64,000 bases of DNA from Thermomicrobium sp. 4228-Ro (GCF_026241205.1 NZ_JAPFQM010000006.1:310001-374000); one strand, 5' to 3'. Counted from the stretch's first letter, positions 1 through 9,370 are shown. The notes: generated by a model from the letters alone, not told the origin. A program made the numbers and translations.

Positions 1-925
1 CTGTCGCACCACCAGCGAGCGCGAGCAGGCGAGGACGTCCCACCTCGACACCGCTCCTCATCGCCACCGCGGCAGAGCGTCCAAGCACCGGTGCGCGTCC
101 CGGTTGCTGCGCGGCAGCCTGCAGCGCAGCGAGCATCGCCTCAGCCGAGCGGTAGCGCGCTCCTGGATCCTTCGTCAGCGCCCGGAGCACGACCTGCTCG
201 AGTGCTGGCGGGATATCGCGACGCCAGCGCCGGGGAGGAACCGGCACGGCGTGCAGATGCTGGGCGAGGAGTTCTTCGGGCGTTTGCCCGGGATAGGGGA
301 GGTGCCCCGTCAAGAGCTCGTAGAGGATGACGCCGACTGCATAGAGGTCGCTCGCTGGGGTAGCTGGCTCACCGCGCACGCGCTCCGGGGCAACGTAGGC
401 TGCAGTACCCACGAGTTCGACCGGGCCACTGAGCGTCGGATCATCGCTGCGCCGCGCGATCCCGAAATCGGTCAGCTTGGCCCGTCCCTGACGATCGAGG
501 AGCACGTTGGCCGGCTTGACGTCGCGGTGGACGATGCCGGCCCGGTGGATCGCCGCGAGTCCCTGGAGGATGTCGACCGTGATCCGCACCGCCTCCTTGA
601 CGGGAAGCGGCGCGCGCTCGCGGATGAGGCGCGCCAGGTCACCGCCATCGACCCACTCCATGACGATGTAGCGGCGTTCGCCATCCTGTCCCGCGTCGAA
701 GACCTGCACCACGTTCGGGTGGGAGACGGCGGCGGCTGCCCGCGCTTCTCGCTCGAAGCGTGCGAGATCGGTCGCCTGGGAGCTAGTGAGACGCAGCACC
801 TTGACTGCGACTGGGCGATCGAGCACCAGGTCACGGGCGAGATAGGTCGTCGCCATCCCACCGCTGCCGAGTGGGGCTTCGACCCGATAGCGACCAGCGA
901 TGACCGTCGGCGGCGAGCTCGACAC
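1..925 (-). CDS. Ser/Thr protein kinase (PASTA/PknB-like class), C-terminus cut by window edge
   Basis: Eukaryotic-type protein kinase that phosphorylates Ser/Thr of target proteins at the membrane. The kinase domain starts almost at the N-terminus: glycine loop LGSGGMATTYLAR, ATP-binding Lys in VAVKVL, catalytic loop GIVHRDVKPANVLL, DFG in KLTDFGIARR, and the APE-like motif AAYVAPERVRGEPA. The domain ends around residue 265 and a basic/hydrophobic stretch begins near the left edge, so a transmembrane segment and extracellular part probably follow outside the window. Start is a GTG at 925 with GGGAG seven bases upstream. It follows panC by 65 bp and may be the last gene of that operon. Target unknown. 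Confidence 0.9.
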   Translation of the reverse strand, partial: MSSSPPTVIAGRYRVEAPLGSGGMATTYLARDLVLDRPVAVKVLRLTSSQATDLARFEREARAAAAVSHPNVVQVFDAGQDGERRYIVMEWVDGGDLARLIRERAPLPVKEAVRITVDILQGLAAIHRAGIVHRDVKPANVLLDRQGRAKLTDFGIARRSDDPTLSGPVELVGTAAYVAPERVRGEPATPASDLYAVGVILYELLTGHLPYPGQTPEELLAQHLHAVPVPPRRWRRDIPPALEQVVLRALTKDPGARYRSAEAMLAALQAAAQQPGRAPVLGRSAAVAMRSGVEVGRPRLLALAGGAT

Positions 926-990
926 GACAGAACTCCCGAACCGCGCTCGTCGGGGCCGATTGTACGCGGGGCACGTCCGGCATGACGACC

Positions 991-1839
991 TCAGGGTGCC
1001 GCCGGATCGAGCGGGACGTTGTCGATCAGGCGCGTGGTGCCGACCCAGGCGGCGACGAGCAGCAGTGCTGGTCGCTCGACCCGCTCGACTTCTTCGAACG
1101 ATTCCCGGTCGCTCACGCTGACGTATTCGAGGCGCACCGGGGTGCCAGCGAGCCTCTCGCGCACCGTGCGCCGGAGCGCTTCAGCCGCGCGCTCGCCAGC
1201 CTGGAACTGCTCGAGCGCTGCGAAGAGGGCACGCGGCAACGCAGCAGCAGCTTGCCGTTCCTCCGGATCGAGGTAGACGTTACGGCTGCTCATCGCCAGC
1301 CCGTCGGGCTCGCGCACGGTCGGTACCGGGACGATCGCGACGGGTAGCGCGAGATCGCTGACCAGGCGCTGGACGACCAGCACCTGCTGCGCATCCTTCC
1401 AGCCGAAGTAGGCACGCTGCGGCTGGACGAGATTCAGGAGGCGCGCCACCACGGTGGCGACACCGCGGAAGTGGCCGGGTCGCGCCGCCCCCTCGAGCCG
1501 CTCGGCGACCGGCCCGCGCACGACGACCGTCGTCGCGAAGCCGGGCGGGTACATCTCCGCGACCGCTGGAGCGAAGACGAGGTCGACCCCTTCCGCTCGC
1601 AGCAAGGCGAGGTCGCGTTCCAGGTCGCGCGGGTACCGCTCGTAGTCTTCCTCTGGCCCGAACTGGAGCGGATTGACGAAGATGCTCACGACGACCCGCT
1701 CGTTCTCGACACGCGCCCGCCGGACGAGCGCGAGATGCCCGTCGTGGAGATACCCCATGGTCGGGACGAAACCGACCGAGCGACCAGCCTGCTCGGCTCG
1801 CCAGCGACGGAGCTCAGCCACAGTCCGAGCCACGTGCAT
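991..1839 (-). CDS. panC: Pantoate--beta-alanine ligase
   Basis: Cytosolic ATP-dependent condensation of pantoate with beta-alanine to pantothenate, the last step of vitamin B5 synthesis. About 282 residues, the normal family length. Seen: VPTMGYLHDGHLALV (HIGH-like nucleotide motif), SIFVNPLQFGP, GHFRGVATVV, YFGWKDAQQ and the KMSKS-like stretch AMSSRNVYL. The ATG at 1839 is preceded by GGGAGG and lies 26 bp inside the end of panB, so translation is probably coupled. A longer reading frame upstream has no family-like sequence and is rejected. Confidence 0.97.
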   Translation of the reverse strand: MHVARTVAELRRWRAEQAGRSVGFVPTMGYLHDGHLALVRRARVENERVVVSIFVNPLQFGPEEDYERYPRDLERDLALLRAEGVDLVFAPAVAEMYPPGFATTVVVRGPVAERLEGAARPGHFRGVATVVARLLNLVQPQRAYFGWKDAQQVLVVQRLVSDLALPVAIVPVPTVREPDGLAMSSRNVYLDPEERQAAAALPRALFAALEQFQAGERAAEALRRTVRERLAGTPVRLEYVSVSDRESFEEVERVERPALLLVAAWVGTTRLIDNVPLDPAAP

Positions 1840-2716
1840 CGCGGCCTCCCTCCCGTCGAGCGCGGTACTCCTGCGCGATCGCCTCGACGGTCTCGGCATC
1901 GAGATCGCGCGGCAACCCGAAACTCTCCGCCTCGCCAGGGAAGGCACCGTTTCGCACGTCTTCGGCATAGCGCCGGAGCGCCTCGCTCACGATGCCCGCC
2001 AGGTCAGCGTAGGCGCGAGCATGGCGTGGGAGGGGGCCAGGAGTGAGACCCAGGAGGTCGGTCAGCACCTGCACCTGACCGTCGCAACCCGGGCCAGCTC
2101 CGATCCCGATCGTCGGGACCTGCACGACCTCGCTGACCGCGCGGGCGACCGGTGCCGGGATCAGCTCGAGCACGATCGCGAACGCGCCGGCTTCCTCGAG
2201 CGCGAGGGCGTCCGCAAAGAGCTGGCGTATGGCAGCGACACTGCGCGCCTGCACCCGGTAGCCCCCCAGCGCGTGCACCGATTGCGGCGTGAGCCCGAGG
2301 TGGCCCATCACCGGAATACCGGCACGGACCAGGCGTGCCACCGTCTCGACCACCGGCCCACCGCCCTCCACCTTGACGGCCTGTGCACCGCCCTCCTGGA
2401 CGAGGCGACCAGCGTTGCGCAGCGCCTCTTCCGGCGTCACCTGGAAGGTGAGGAACGGCATGTCAGCCACGACGAGCGCCCGGCGAACAGCACGCGTGAC
2501 CGCGCGCGTGTGGTGGAGCATGTCGGAGAGCGTCACCGGGATCGTCGTCTCGTAGCCGAGAACGGTGTTCCCGAGCGAGTCACCGACCAGGATGACCGGG
2601 ATACCGGCCTCGTCGGCGAGCCGTGCCGTCGGATAGTCGTAGGCTGTGACCATCACGATCCGTTCGCCACGCCGCTTCATCGCGACCAGATCGGCGACCG
2701 TGACCCGCTGCGTCAT
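1814..2716 (-). CDS. panB: 3-methyl-2-oxobutanoate hydroxymethyltransferase
   Basis: Transfers a hydroxymethyl group from 5,10-methylene-THF to alpha-ketoisovalerate, giving ketopantoate, the first committed step of pantothenate synthesis. About 300 residues, with family motifs VMVTAYDYPTARLADEAG, VGDSLGN, KVEGG, VMGHLGLTPQS and IGIGAGPGCDGQVQV. Start chosen at the ATG (MTQRVTVADL); its ATGA overlaps the stop of the DUF2520 gene by 4 bp. Co-transcribed with panC. Confidence 0.97.
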   Translation of the reverse strand: MTQRVTVADLVAMKRRGERIVMVTAYDYPTARLADEAGIPVILVGDSLGNTVLGYETTIPVTLSDMLHHTRAVTRAVRRALVVADMPFLTFQVTPEEALRNAGRLVQEGGAQAVKVEGGGPVVETVARLVRAGIPVMGHLGLTPQSVHALGGYRVQARSVAAIRQLFADALALEEAGAFAIVLELIPAPVARAVSEVVQVPTIGIGAGPGCDGQVQVLTDLLGLTPGPLPRHARAYADLAGIVSEALRRYAEDVRNGAFPGEAESFGLPRDLDAETVEAIAQEYRARREGGRDARGSDCG

Positions 2717-3597
2717 CGTGGCACCTCCTCGCCATGCTGCCCCGCAGCCAACCACTGGGCGAGCGCCTCGAGCGCGGCCAGGCGCTCGGGGTCAGCGGCT
2801 GCGCGTTCGCGCGCGAGCGGGAGCATCGCCCGAGCGAGCGCCCGATAGAGGGCAAGCTGTTCTGGGGCGGCCTGTGCGAGCGCCTGCAGGTGTCGCTCGA
2901 GCGTCGCCCGGTCGGCCCGCGCCACCGGCCCGGTGAGCGCCTGCGGCAAGCCGAGCCACTCCAGATTGTCCAACACGCCACGCAGGAGTGGCAGGAGATG
3001 GCGTACCGCGTGCGCTCGTTCGAAGCCGGCTGCTCGGGCGAGGAGCTCGGCCGCCGTCCCCACCAGCGCGACGAACCCGTTGGCGGCGATCGCCGCCGCG
3101 GCATGGTAGAGCGGTCGCTGGGCTGGGTCGAGCGCGAACGGCTCGGCACCGAGCCGTCGAGCCAACCAGGTCAGTTCGGCGGCGAGCGGTGGATCGGCAT
3201 CGATGGCGACGCCCACGCCGCGCCAGGCTGAGGGATCGGTCCGGCCGGCGAAGGTCTGAAGCGGATGGAACGCGCCCGTCTCAGCGCCGGCGCGAGCGGC
3301 CGGTTCGAGCAGCTCGCGACCGTAGGCACCAGCCAGATGGATCACTGCCTGACCGGCTCGCCAGCGAAGCTGGCTGCAGAGCGGAGCGATCGCGCTGTCC
3401 GGCACCGCCAGGACGACGAGCGCGCCGCGATCGACCGCAGCCTGCGGATCAGCGACCGCCTCGGCACGAGGCAGCTGGGCTGCCAACGCCTGTGCCCGCT
3501 CGAACCGGCGGCTCCATACAGCGGCTACGACGATCCCAGCGACTGCGAGCGCGGTACCGAGCGCAGTCGCGGCACCACCGGCCCCGAGCAGCGCCAC
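2713..3597 (-). CDS. Rossmann-fold DUF2520 protein in pantothenate operon
   Basis: NAD(P)-binding protein of the Rossmann-like/DUF2520 family, related in fold to 6-phosphogluconate and ketopantoate reductases. Seen: N-terminal dinucleotide motif LLGAGGAATALG, VLAVPDSAI, then a helical C-terminal half with AAAAIAANGFVALV. Its position directly upstream of panB and overlapping it suggests a part in pantoate formation, possibly as the missing ketopantoate reductase (inference; no panE is visible here). Start is uncertain: GTG at 3597 has AGG six bases upstream and places the nucleotide motif at the N-terminus as usual; an ATG at 3645 would add 16 serine-rich residues and overlap the sortase gene. 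Confidence 0.8.
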   Translation of the reverse strand: MALLGAGGAATALGTALAVAGIVVAAVWSRRFERAQALAAQLPRAEAVADPQAAVDRGALVVLAVPDSAIAPLCSQLRWRAGQAVIHLAGAYGRELLEPAARAGAETGAFHPLQTFAGRTDPSAWRGVGVAIDADPPLAAELTWLARRLGAEPFALDPAQRPLYHAAAAIAANGFVALVGTAAELLARAAGFERAHAVRHLLPLLRGVLDNLEWLGLPQALTGPVARADRATLERHLQALAQAAPEQLALYRALARAMLPLARERAAADPERLAALEALAQWLAAGQHGEEVPR

Positions 3598-3604
3598 CGG
3601 CTGC

Positions 3605-4417
3605 CTAATCGACCGGCTTGGCGACGACGATGATGCGGTGGTCATCGATCCCGTACGGCCAGCAGGTCACCAGCGTCACGCGCTCCTCCGGCATCGGGTC
3701 GAGGAACCGGCCGGTCGCGATCCGCTCCTCGAGCGGAACGCCGACCTCCTTCCGGTAGTGGATCTCCGTGACGCGGTACCGGAACACGCCAGCGTCACTG
3801 GTCAGGATGACCTCGTCGCCGAGCTTGACATGTTCGAGGGTCCGGAAGACTTCACCCTTCCAGTCGTTATGCCCCGTAATGACGATGTTCCCTCCCTCGC
3901 CGGGGTTGGCCGACGTGTTATGATGCCCAGCCGCGTACTCGGCAACCTCCCACTCGATCACCTGCACGCCCTCGATTTCGACGACCTTGTATCCCACCTC
4001 GACGACCGGTGCGTCGATGCCGACCGATGGAATCTGAATCCGCGTCGGCGGCGGCAGCTTCGGCTTCGGGGTTGGAGTCGGCACGGCGGTCGGCTCGACC
4101 GTCGGTTGTACCGCGGCCCCCAGACCAGGCGTGGCCGTGGGGGATGGTGCTGGAGTCGGTATCGTCGTCGGCACGGCTTGCAGTGGCGGCGGTGGGGTGG
4201 TCAGCGTCGCGACCTGGCTCGGTGGGGGTTCCGGAGTCGGCCGGGTCGCTGCCGTTCCCATCGCCGCCACCGCGAGCAGGAACAGGCCGATCAGGATCAG
4301 GATTCCACCGAGGAGGGACAGCTGGACACGCCCCGAACGATCCTGGGCTGCTGGGGCTGCACGACCGAAGCGAAACCACTGGCGCGCCTGTCTTGCACCC
4401 GCATCGTGACCAGGCAT
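3605..4417 (-). CDS. Sortase (class E/D-like) with proline-rich stalk
   Basis: Membrane-anchored cysteine transpeptidase that joins surface proteins to the envelope or to each other. Architecture: short basic N-terminus, one transmembrane helix (LSLLGGILILIGLFLLAVAA), a Pro/Thr-rich linker of about 60 residues, then the sortase barrel. Catalytic residues are visible: His in NIVITGHNDW, Cys in VTLVTCWPYG, Arg in DDHRIIVVAKPVD. First gene of the sortase-DUF2520-panB-panC cluster. Start uncertain: ATG at 4417 is used because a TATACT element lies at 4505-4510, only a few bases from the alternative GTG at 4498; that GTG would be the start only if the mRNA were nearly leaderless. Confidence 0.85.
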   Translation of the reverse strand: MPGHDAGARQARQWFRFGRAAPAAQDRSGRVQLSLLGGILILIGLFLLAVAAMGTAATRPTPEPPPSQVATLTTPPPPLQAVPTTIPTPAPSPTATPGLGAAVQPTVEPTAVPTPTPKPKLPPPTRIQIPSVGIDAPVVEVGYKVVEIEGVQVIEWEVAEYAAGHHNTSANPGEGGNIVITGHNDWKGEVFRTLEHVKLGDEVILTSDAGVFRYRVTEIHYRKEVGVPLEERIATGRFLDPMPEERVTLVTCWPYGIDDHRIIVVAKPVD

Positions 4418-4504
4418 CGAGAGCTTGCGTAAGGGGCGCCGCTTCTCCAAACTGGTTTCCCTCGAGCGATTGGGAACCGCGTTCCCGCTTCTCGACACAC
4501 GCTA

Positions 4505-4510
4505 AGTATA
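4505..4510 (-). promoter_or_regulatory. -10 element for the sortase-pan operon
   Basis: Minus-strand TATACT preceded by GGG, a form that recurs upstream of many genes in this window (near 29.1, 31.3, 32.7, 36.3, 45.4, 47.1 and 47.3 kb). No good -35 box is seen. Confidence 0.45.
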
Positions 4511-4625
4511 CCCGTGGCCGACGAGATACCAGGTTTGTGCCTCGCTCCGCCGTGCCCGGTTGCGACACAGCCAACCTTCGGGCACACTCGGAAGGACGGC
4601 CGCCGACAACCGGAGGGAGACCGCC

Positions 4626-4859
4626 ATGGCAGCCCGTGCGTACGTTCTCGTCCACTGCGATGTCGGGAAAGCGCGAGCTGTGAAGGAAGCGCTCGAGCAC
4701 GTCCCTGGCGTCTTGCACGCTGATATCGTCACCGGTGACTACGACCTGATCGTCGTCGCCGAGCAGCCGACGGTCGAAGAACTCGGCCGGCTCGTTCTCG
4801 AGCGGATCCACGGCACGCCCGGCGTGACGGCAACCAGCACCCACGTCGTCGTCGGCTGA
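4626..4859 (+). CDS. Stand-alone Lrp/AsnC ligand-binding (RAM) domain protein
   Basis: A 77-residue protein that is only the effector-binding RAM domain of Lrp/AsnC regulators, without a DNA-binding part. Seen: AYVLVHCDVGKARAVKEAL, VLHADIVTGDYDLIVVAE and the closing TATSTHVVV strand. Such small RAM proteins usually form rings that bind amino acids. Start ATG at 4626 with GGAGGGAG upstream. It sits between the divergent sortase operon and the dikinase genes, so it may sense a ligand for either, but nothing in the sequence proves this. Confidence 0.85.
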   Translation: MAARAYVLVHCDVGKARAVKEALEHVPGVLHADIVTGDYDLIVVAEQPTVEELGRLVLERIHGTPGVTATSTHVVVG

Positions 4860-5004
4860 CCGGATCCGCTCGCACACCGATGGCATCCGACGCCCCCGGC
4901 AGCGCGCCCGTTCAGCAATGCCGATCGGGTATCTTGCGTTCCGCACCATTCGCGTCATCATTAGCAATGAAGTCAGTGGAATCAGACGAAGATCGGGGGA
5001 GCGG

Positions 5005-6818
5005 ATGAGCGGCGCATTGCGGTTTCCGAGCCCGTTCGAGGTCGGCACACCACCCGGTGCGGAAGGGTGGGAGCAGCTCTATCCGTACTATCTCCTCTTC
5101 AGCGAGGATCGGCGGGAGGAAGAGGAACGCCGCCTGTGGTTCTTCAACGGGATGCATTTCCCCGAGGCGATGACACCGTTCGACATCATCACCGCCGAGG
5201 CCGGGTACCTGGCGATCGGCGAGATGAGCAGCCGCATGTTCTGCATTCCGCCAGCGATGGGGATCGACTTCCGCGTCCTCAACGGCTACGTCTACATCAG
5301 CCCCACACCGGTGACCGATCCGGCGCAGATCGAGCAGCGAGCAGGCTGGTTCCAGGAACGCGCTGGCTATTACTATGCCAACTGGCGCACGCTCTACGAC
5401 GAGTGGAAGCAGAAACTCAGCGCTGAAGTCGATCGCCTGGTCGCGATCCGCTTCCCGGAGCTCCCCGAGGTCGAACCAGCCGAGTACGTGTTCCAGCGGC
5501 GCGGTTACGGCGCCTCGATGGACAACCTGGCCGCCTACCATGACCTCATCGACAGCATCTTCCGCGTCTGGCAGATCCACATGGACATCGTGATGATCGG
5601 GTTCGCCGCCTACTTTACGTTCTACGACTTCTGCAAGAAGGCGTTCCCGGAGATTTCCGACCAGCAAGTGACGCGGATGGTCGGCGCGATCGACGTCAGC
5701 ATGTTCCGCCCCAACGACGAGCTGAAGCGCCTGGCCAAAGTCGCGCTCGAGCTCGGCGTCCACGACGTCTTCCTCGCCAATGGATCGGGCGAGCAGGTCT
5801 TCGCCAGGCTACGGGCGAGCGACGCTGGACAGCGCTGGCTGGCCGAGTGGGAAAAGAGCGCCGACCCGTGGTTCTACATGAATACCGGCGACGGCTTCCA
5901 GCATCACCACCGGGCCTGGATCGACGATCCCACGCCGTCGTCAGCGTGCTGGCCGACTCTATCCAGCGGCTGCAGCGCGGCGAAAACCTCGACCGCGATA
6001 CCGCCTCGCTTCGCGAGGAACGCGACCGGATCACACAAGGCTACCGCGAACTCCTGGCGACCGAGGAGGAGAAGCAGGCATTCGATCAGATCCTGGCACT
6101 CACCCGCGATGTCTATTACTCGATCGAGGACCACAAGTTCTACGTCGAGCACTGGTACCAGAGCCGCTTCTGGAACAAGGTACGCGAACTCGGCAAGCTC
6201 TTCGTCGCCGGCGGCTTCTTCCAGGACATCGAGGACATCTTCCTCCTCCACTACACCGAGCTCGAGCGAGCGCTCATGGACCTCTTGCTCAGCTGGAGCA
6301 TCGGAACCGTCGCGCGCGGGCCGAAGTATTGGCCGCCGGAAATCGCCCGACGCAAGCAGATCATGGAGCGCCTGCGCGCCTGGGCACCGCCGCCCGCGCT
6401 CGGCGTGGTGCCGGAGGTCATCGGCGACCCAGCGATCATCATGTTGTGGGGAATCACGCCGGAGCGCTTGCGGGCGTGGCTTGCGCCCGAGGAGGGGAAC
6501 GTCCTGCGCGGCTTCGCCGCCGCACCCGGCGTCGTCGAAGGACCCGCGCGTGTCGTCCTCAGCATCGAGGAACTGCAAGAGGTCAAGGACGGCGAAATCC
6601 TGGTCTGCTCGGTGACCGAACCGAGCTGGGCACCCGTTCTCGCCCGGGTCCGTGGTATGGTTTCCGACATCGGCGGCGTCATGTCGCACGCAGCGATCGT
6701 TGCCCGCGAATACCGGATCCCGGCTGTCCTCGGTACCGGCGTCGCCACCAAACGGATCCGCACCGGGCAGATGCTGCGCGTCGACGGTGACAACGGCGTA
6801 GTCACGATTCTCGACTGA
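5005..6818 (+). pseudogene. PEP-synthase-like phosphotransfer subunit (phenylphosphate synthase subunit 1-like), frameshifted
   Basis: Would encode about 604 residues carrying the phosphohistidine mobile domain of the PEP-synthase/PPDK superfamily. The C-terminus has the swivel domain: WAPVLARVRGMVSDIGGVMSHAAIVAREYRIPAVLGTGVAT, where the His after MS is the phosphorylated residue. The N-terminal 480 residues lack the ATP-grasp domain, which is encoded by the next gene. A large subunit with the catalytic His plus a 40-kDa ATP-binding subunit is the known layout of phenylphosphate synthase of anaerobic phenol degraders. The frame breaks near 5939-5941: the protein runs to DGFQHHHRAWIDDP and continues in the -1 frame at HAVVSVLADSIQ. 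Reading CCCC instead of CCC would restore it. Start ATG 5005 follows GGGGGAGCGG. Confidence 0.75.
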
Positions 6819-6850
6819 CGACCTCGCCCTGGAGAGGAGTACGGGGAACG

Positions 6851-7930
6851 ATGCGCGACGCACCATTCGTCTTCGATTTCGCTGCACTCAGCGAGCACGA
6901 CCGCCCGCTCGTCGGTGGGAAAGCCGCGAGTCTCGGCGCACTCCTCGCTGCCGGGTGCCCGGTCCCGCCGGGCTTCGCCCTCACCACGGCAGCGTACCGG
7001 TATTTTCTCGAGGCGAACGGCCTGACTGGCCTCTTCCGTCTCGACCACTTCGACGGAGCGAATCTCGACGAGGCCGCCGCCGCGCTATCGCGGCGCGTGG
7101 AGGAGACATTCCTCGCGGCCTCGCTTCCGGACGACCTGGCGAACCAACTCGCCGAGTCGTACGCGCGGCTCGGGCAGCTCGTCGGCAGCGAGGCACCGGC
7201 CGTCGCCGTACGGTCCAGCGCCGCCGACGAGGACAGCCAGACTGCTAGTTTCGCCGGCCAGCACGAGACCTATCTCGGTATCCAGGGCTTCGACCAGCTC
7301 GCCCGGGCTGTGCGCCGCTGCTGGGCGAGCGCCTACACCCCGCGCGCGATCGCCTACCGGATTCACCGTGGGCTTTCGCTCGAGGACGCCGCTGTCGGCG
7401 TCGCCGTGCAGGTTCTCGTCGAACCGCGGGCAGCTGGTGTGCTCTTCACCTTGAGTCCACGCACCGGTGACCGCTCACTAGTCGTCATCGAAGGCAGCTG
7501 GGGGCTAGGACAAGCGGTCGTCGCTGGCGAGGTGACACCGGACGAATACGTCGTCAGCAAAGTCACGCTCGAAGTCCTGCGCAAGCACGTCAACCCGAAA
7601 CCGTTCCGCTATCGCCGCGGTGGGCCAGACGGCTCGCTCGTCCGGGAGGAACTCCCGCCAGAGCAGGCCAACGCACCGTGTCTCGACGACACGGAAATCG
7701 TCGAGCTGGCACAGCGCGCCCGCGCGCTGGAGAAGCATTTCGGTTACCCGATCGACGTCGAGTGGGCGATCACCGACGAGCCAGCGAAAGGAACGATCTA
7801 CTTCCTCCAGTGCCGGCCGGAGACAGTGTGGAGCCAGAAAGAGCGTCCAGCCGTCACGATGGCGATCAACAACCCGATCATGGCGATCGCCCAGACGCTG
7901 GTCCGCCCCGCCGGGAACACGCGGAACTGA
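6851..7930 (+). CDS. PEP-synthase-like ATP-binding subunit (phenylphosphate synthase subunit 2-like)
   Basis: A 359-residue protein equal to the N-terminal ATP-grasp (PPDK_N) domain of PEP synthase. Seen: VGGKAASLGALLAAG, VPPGFALTT, AVAVRSSAADEDSQTASFAGQHETYLG, LVEPRAAGVLFT, GSWGLGQAVVAGEVTPDEY and the final IEWA-type motif VDVEWAI-like plus FLQCRPETVWS. It would load phosphate from ATP onto the histidine of the preceding gene product. The gap is 32 bp, so both are one operon. The substrate (phenol, another aromatic, or something else) cannot be read from sequence; rifampicin phosphotransferases have the same domains but as one chain. Confidence 0.85.
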   Translation: MRDAPFVFDFAALSEHDRPLVGGKAASLGALLAAGCPVPPGFALTTAAYRYFLEANGLTGLFRLDHFDGANLDEAAAALSRRVEETFLAASLPDDLANQLAESYARLGQLVGSEAPAVAVRSSAADEDSQTASFAGQHETYLGIQGFDQLARAVRRCWASAYTPRAIAYRIHRGLSLEDAAVGVAVQVLVEPRAAGVLFTLSPRTGDRSLVVIEGSWGLGQAVVAGEVTPDEYVVSKVTLEVLRKHVNPKPFRYRRGGPDGSLVREELPPEQANAPCLDDTEIVELAQRARALEKHFGYPIDVEWAITDEPAKGTIYFLQCRPETVWSQKERPAVTMAINNPIMAIAQTLVRPAGNTRN

Positions 7931-7975
7931 GCGGGGAACCGGAGCGGGATCGTCCGCTTCGCAGCGCGAGCAAGC

Positions 7976-8003
7976 GCGGCGCTCGCCGGTCGGCGAGCGC
8001 CGC
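7976..8003. terminator. Bidirectional hairpin between convergent genes
   Basis: Perfect 12-bp inverted repeat GCGGCGCTCGCC / GGCGAGCGCCGC around a GGTC loop, placed between the end of the dikinase operon and the end of accC. There is no T-run, as is usual for GC-rich thermophiles, so function as a terminator is inferred from position and stem strength. Confidence 0.6.
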
Positions 8004-8023
8004 CTGTGTCCGCTGGAGCGAGA

Positions 8024-9370
8024 TCACTGTGGTGACGCCAGCCGCTCGTCCAGGAACTGCACGTGGTAGGCGGCAGCGATCACCTCGGGGTCGTCGGCGA
8101 GCTGCTGATGGAACGGGGCCGTGGTCGCGATCCCCTCGATCACCAGCTCGTCGAGCGCGCGCCGGCCGCGAGCGAGCGCCTCGGCGCGATCGCGTCCCCA
8201 GACGATGAGCTTGCCGATCAGCGAGTCGTAGAACGGCGGCACCTCGTCGCCCGGGCCGAAGCCGAAGTCGCAGCGGACGCCCGGCCCAGCCGGCAGCTCC
8301 ATCCGCTCGATGACGCCGGGTGAGGGGAAGAACTGCATCGCCGGATCCTCGGCATTGATGCGGAATTCGATCGCGTGGCCTCGCAGGGAGACCTCCTCCT
8401 GCGACCACGGAAGCCGCTCGCCAGCCGCGATCCGGATCTGCTCCTTGACGATGTCGATACCGGTCACCAGTTCAGTGACAGGGTGCTCGACCTGGATACG
8501 GGTGTTCATCTCCAGGAAATAGAACGAACCGCCGGAATCGACCAGGAACTCGATGGTACCGGCGTTGGTGTACCCAGCGGCCCGCGCCAGGCGGACTGCC
8601 GCCTCGCAAATCTGCGCGCGGAGGCCAGGCGAGAGGGCCGGCGAGGGTGCCTCCTCCCACAGCTTCTGGCGTCGCCGCTGGATCGAGCACTCGCGCTCGA
8701 AGAGGTGCACGACGTTGCCGTGGTGGTCAGCGAGCACCTGGACTTCGATGTGACGCGGGCGGTCGAGGAACTTCTCGAGGTAGAGCGACCCGTCACCGAA
8801 CGCAGCGTGCGCCTCCTGCGCGGCGATCTGGAGTGCCTGCTCGAACTCCGCCCGGTCACGGACGATCCGAATGCCGCGGCCGCCGCCACCCGCTGCCGCT
8901 TTGACCATGATGGGGAAGCCGATGCGCTCAGCGAACGCGAGTGCCTCCTCCGGCGTCACCTTGTCGGGCGTACCGGGGACGATCGGCACGCCAGCGGCAT
9001 CGGCTAGCTTGCGCGCTTCGGCTTTGTCCCCCATGAGCTGGATCGCTTCGGGACTCGGACCGATGAAGACAAGACCAGCGTCGCGGCAGGCGCGAGCGAA
9101 ATCCGCGTTCTCAGCGAGAAAGCCGTAGCCGGGATGGATCGCTTCGGCACCGGTCTCGCGGGCAGCAGCGATGATCGCCTCGCTGTTCAGGTAACTGCGG
9201 GTGGCAGCCGCTGGTCCCATCAAGCGAGCCTCGTCGGCATAGCGGACATGCCGCGCCTGGGCATCGGCTTCGGAATAGACGGCGACGGTCCGGATACCGA
9301 GCTCGCGGCACGCCCGCAGCACGCGGATCGCGATCTCACCGCGGTTGGCGACGAGCACCTTGCGGAACAT
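8024..9370 (-). CDS. accC: Biotin carboxylase subunit
   Basis: ATP- and bicarbonate-dependent carboxylation of biotin on a carrier protein. 448 residues, normal length. Motifs: KVLVANRGEIAIRVLRACRELG, IHPGYGFLAENADFA, FIGPSPEAI, KAAAGGGGRGIRIV (ATP-binding glycine loop), HIEVQVLADHHGNVVHLFERECSIQRRRQK, FLEMNTRIQVEHPVTE. Start ATG 9370 gives the canonical MFRKVLVANRGE. It stands alone and divergent from the molybdenum hydroxylase genes; the nearest biotinyl carrier is at 17320, next to KipI/KipA-type carboxyltransferase genes, which are likely partners, though a general acetyl-/propionyl-CoA carboxylase role is possible. Confidence 0.95.
   Translation of the reverse strand: MFRKVLVANRGEIAIRVLRACRELGIRTVAVYSEADAQARHVRYADEARLMGPAAATRSYLNSEAIIAAARETGAEAIHPGYGFLAENADFARACRDAGLVFIGPSPEAIQLMGDKAEARKLADAAGVPIVPGTPDKVTPEEALAFAERIGFPIMVKAAAGGGGRGIRIVRDRAEFEQALQIAAQEAHAAFGDGSLYLEKFLDRPRHIEVQVLADHHGNVVHLFERECSIQRRRQKLWEEAPSPALSPGLRAQICEAAVRLARAAGYTNAGTIEFLVDSGGSFYFLEMNTRIQVEHPVTELVTGIDIVKEQIRIAAGERLPWSQEEVSLRGHAIEFRINAEDPAMQFFPSPGVIERMELPAGPGVRCDFGFGPGDEVPPFYDSLIGKLIVWGRDRAEALARGRRALDELVIEGIATTAPFHQQLADDPEVIAAAYHVQFLDERLASPQ

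Noticed and set aside
5900-5960. Programmed -1 frameshift in the dikinase subunit
   Set aside because: No slippery heptamer or strong downstream stem is visible; a missing C in a C-run explains it better.
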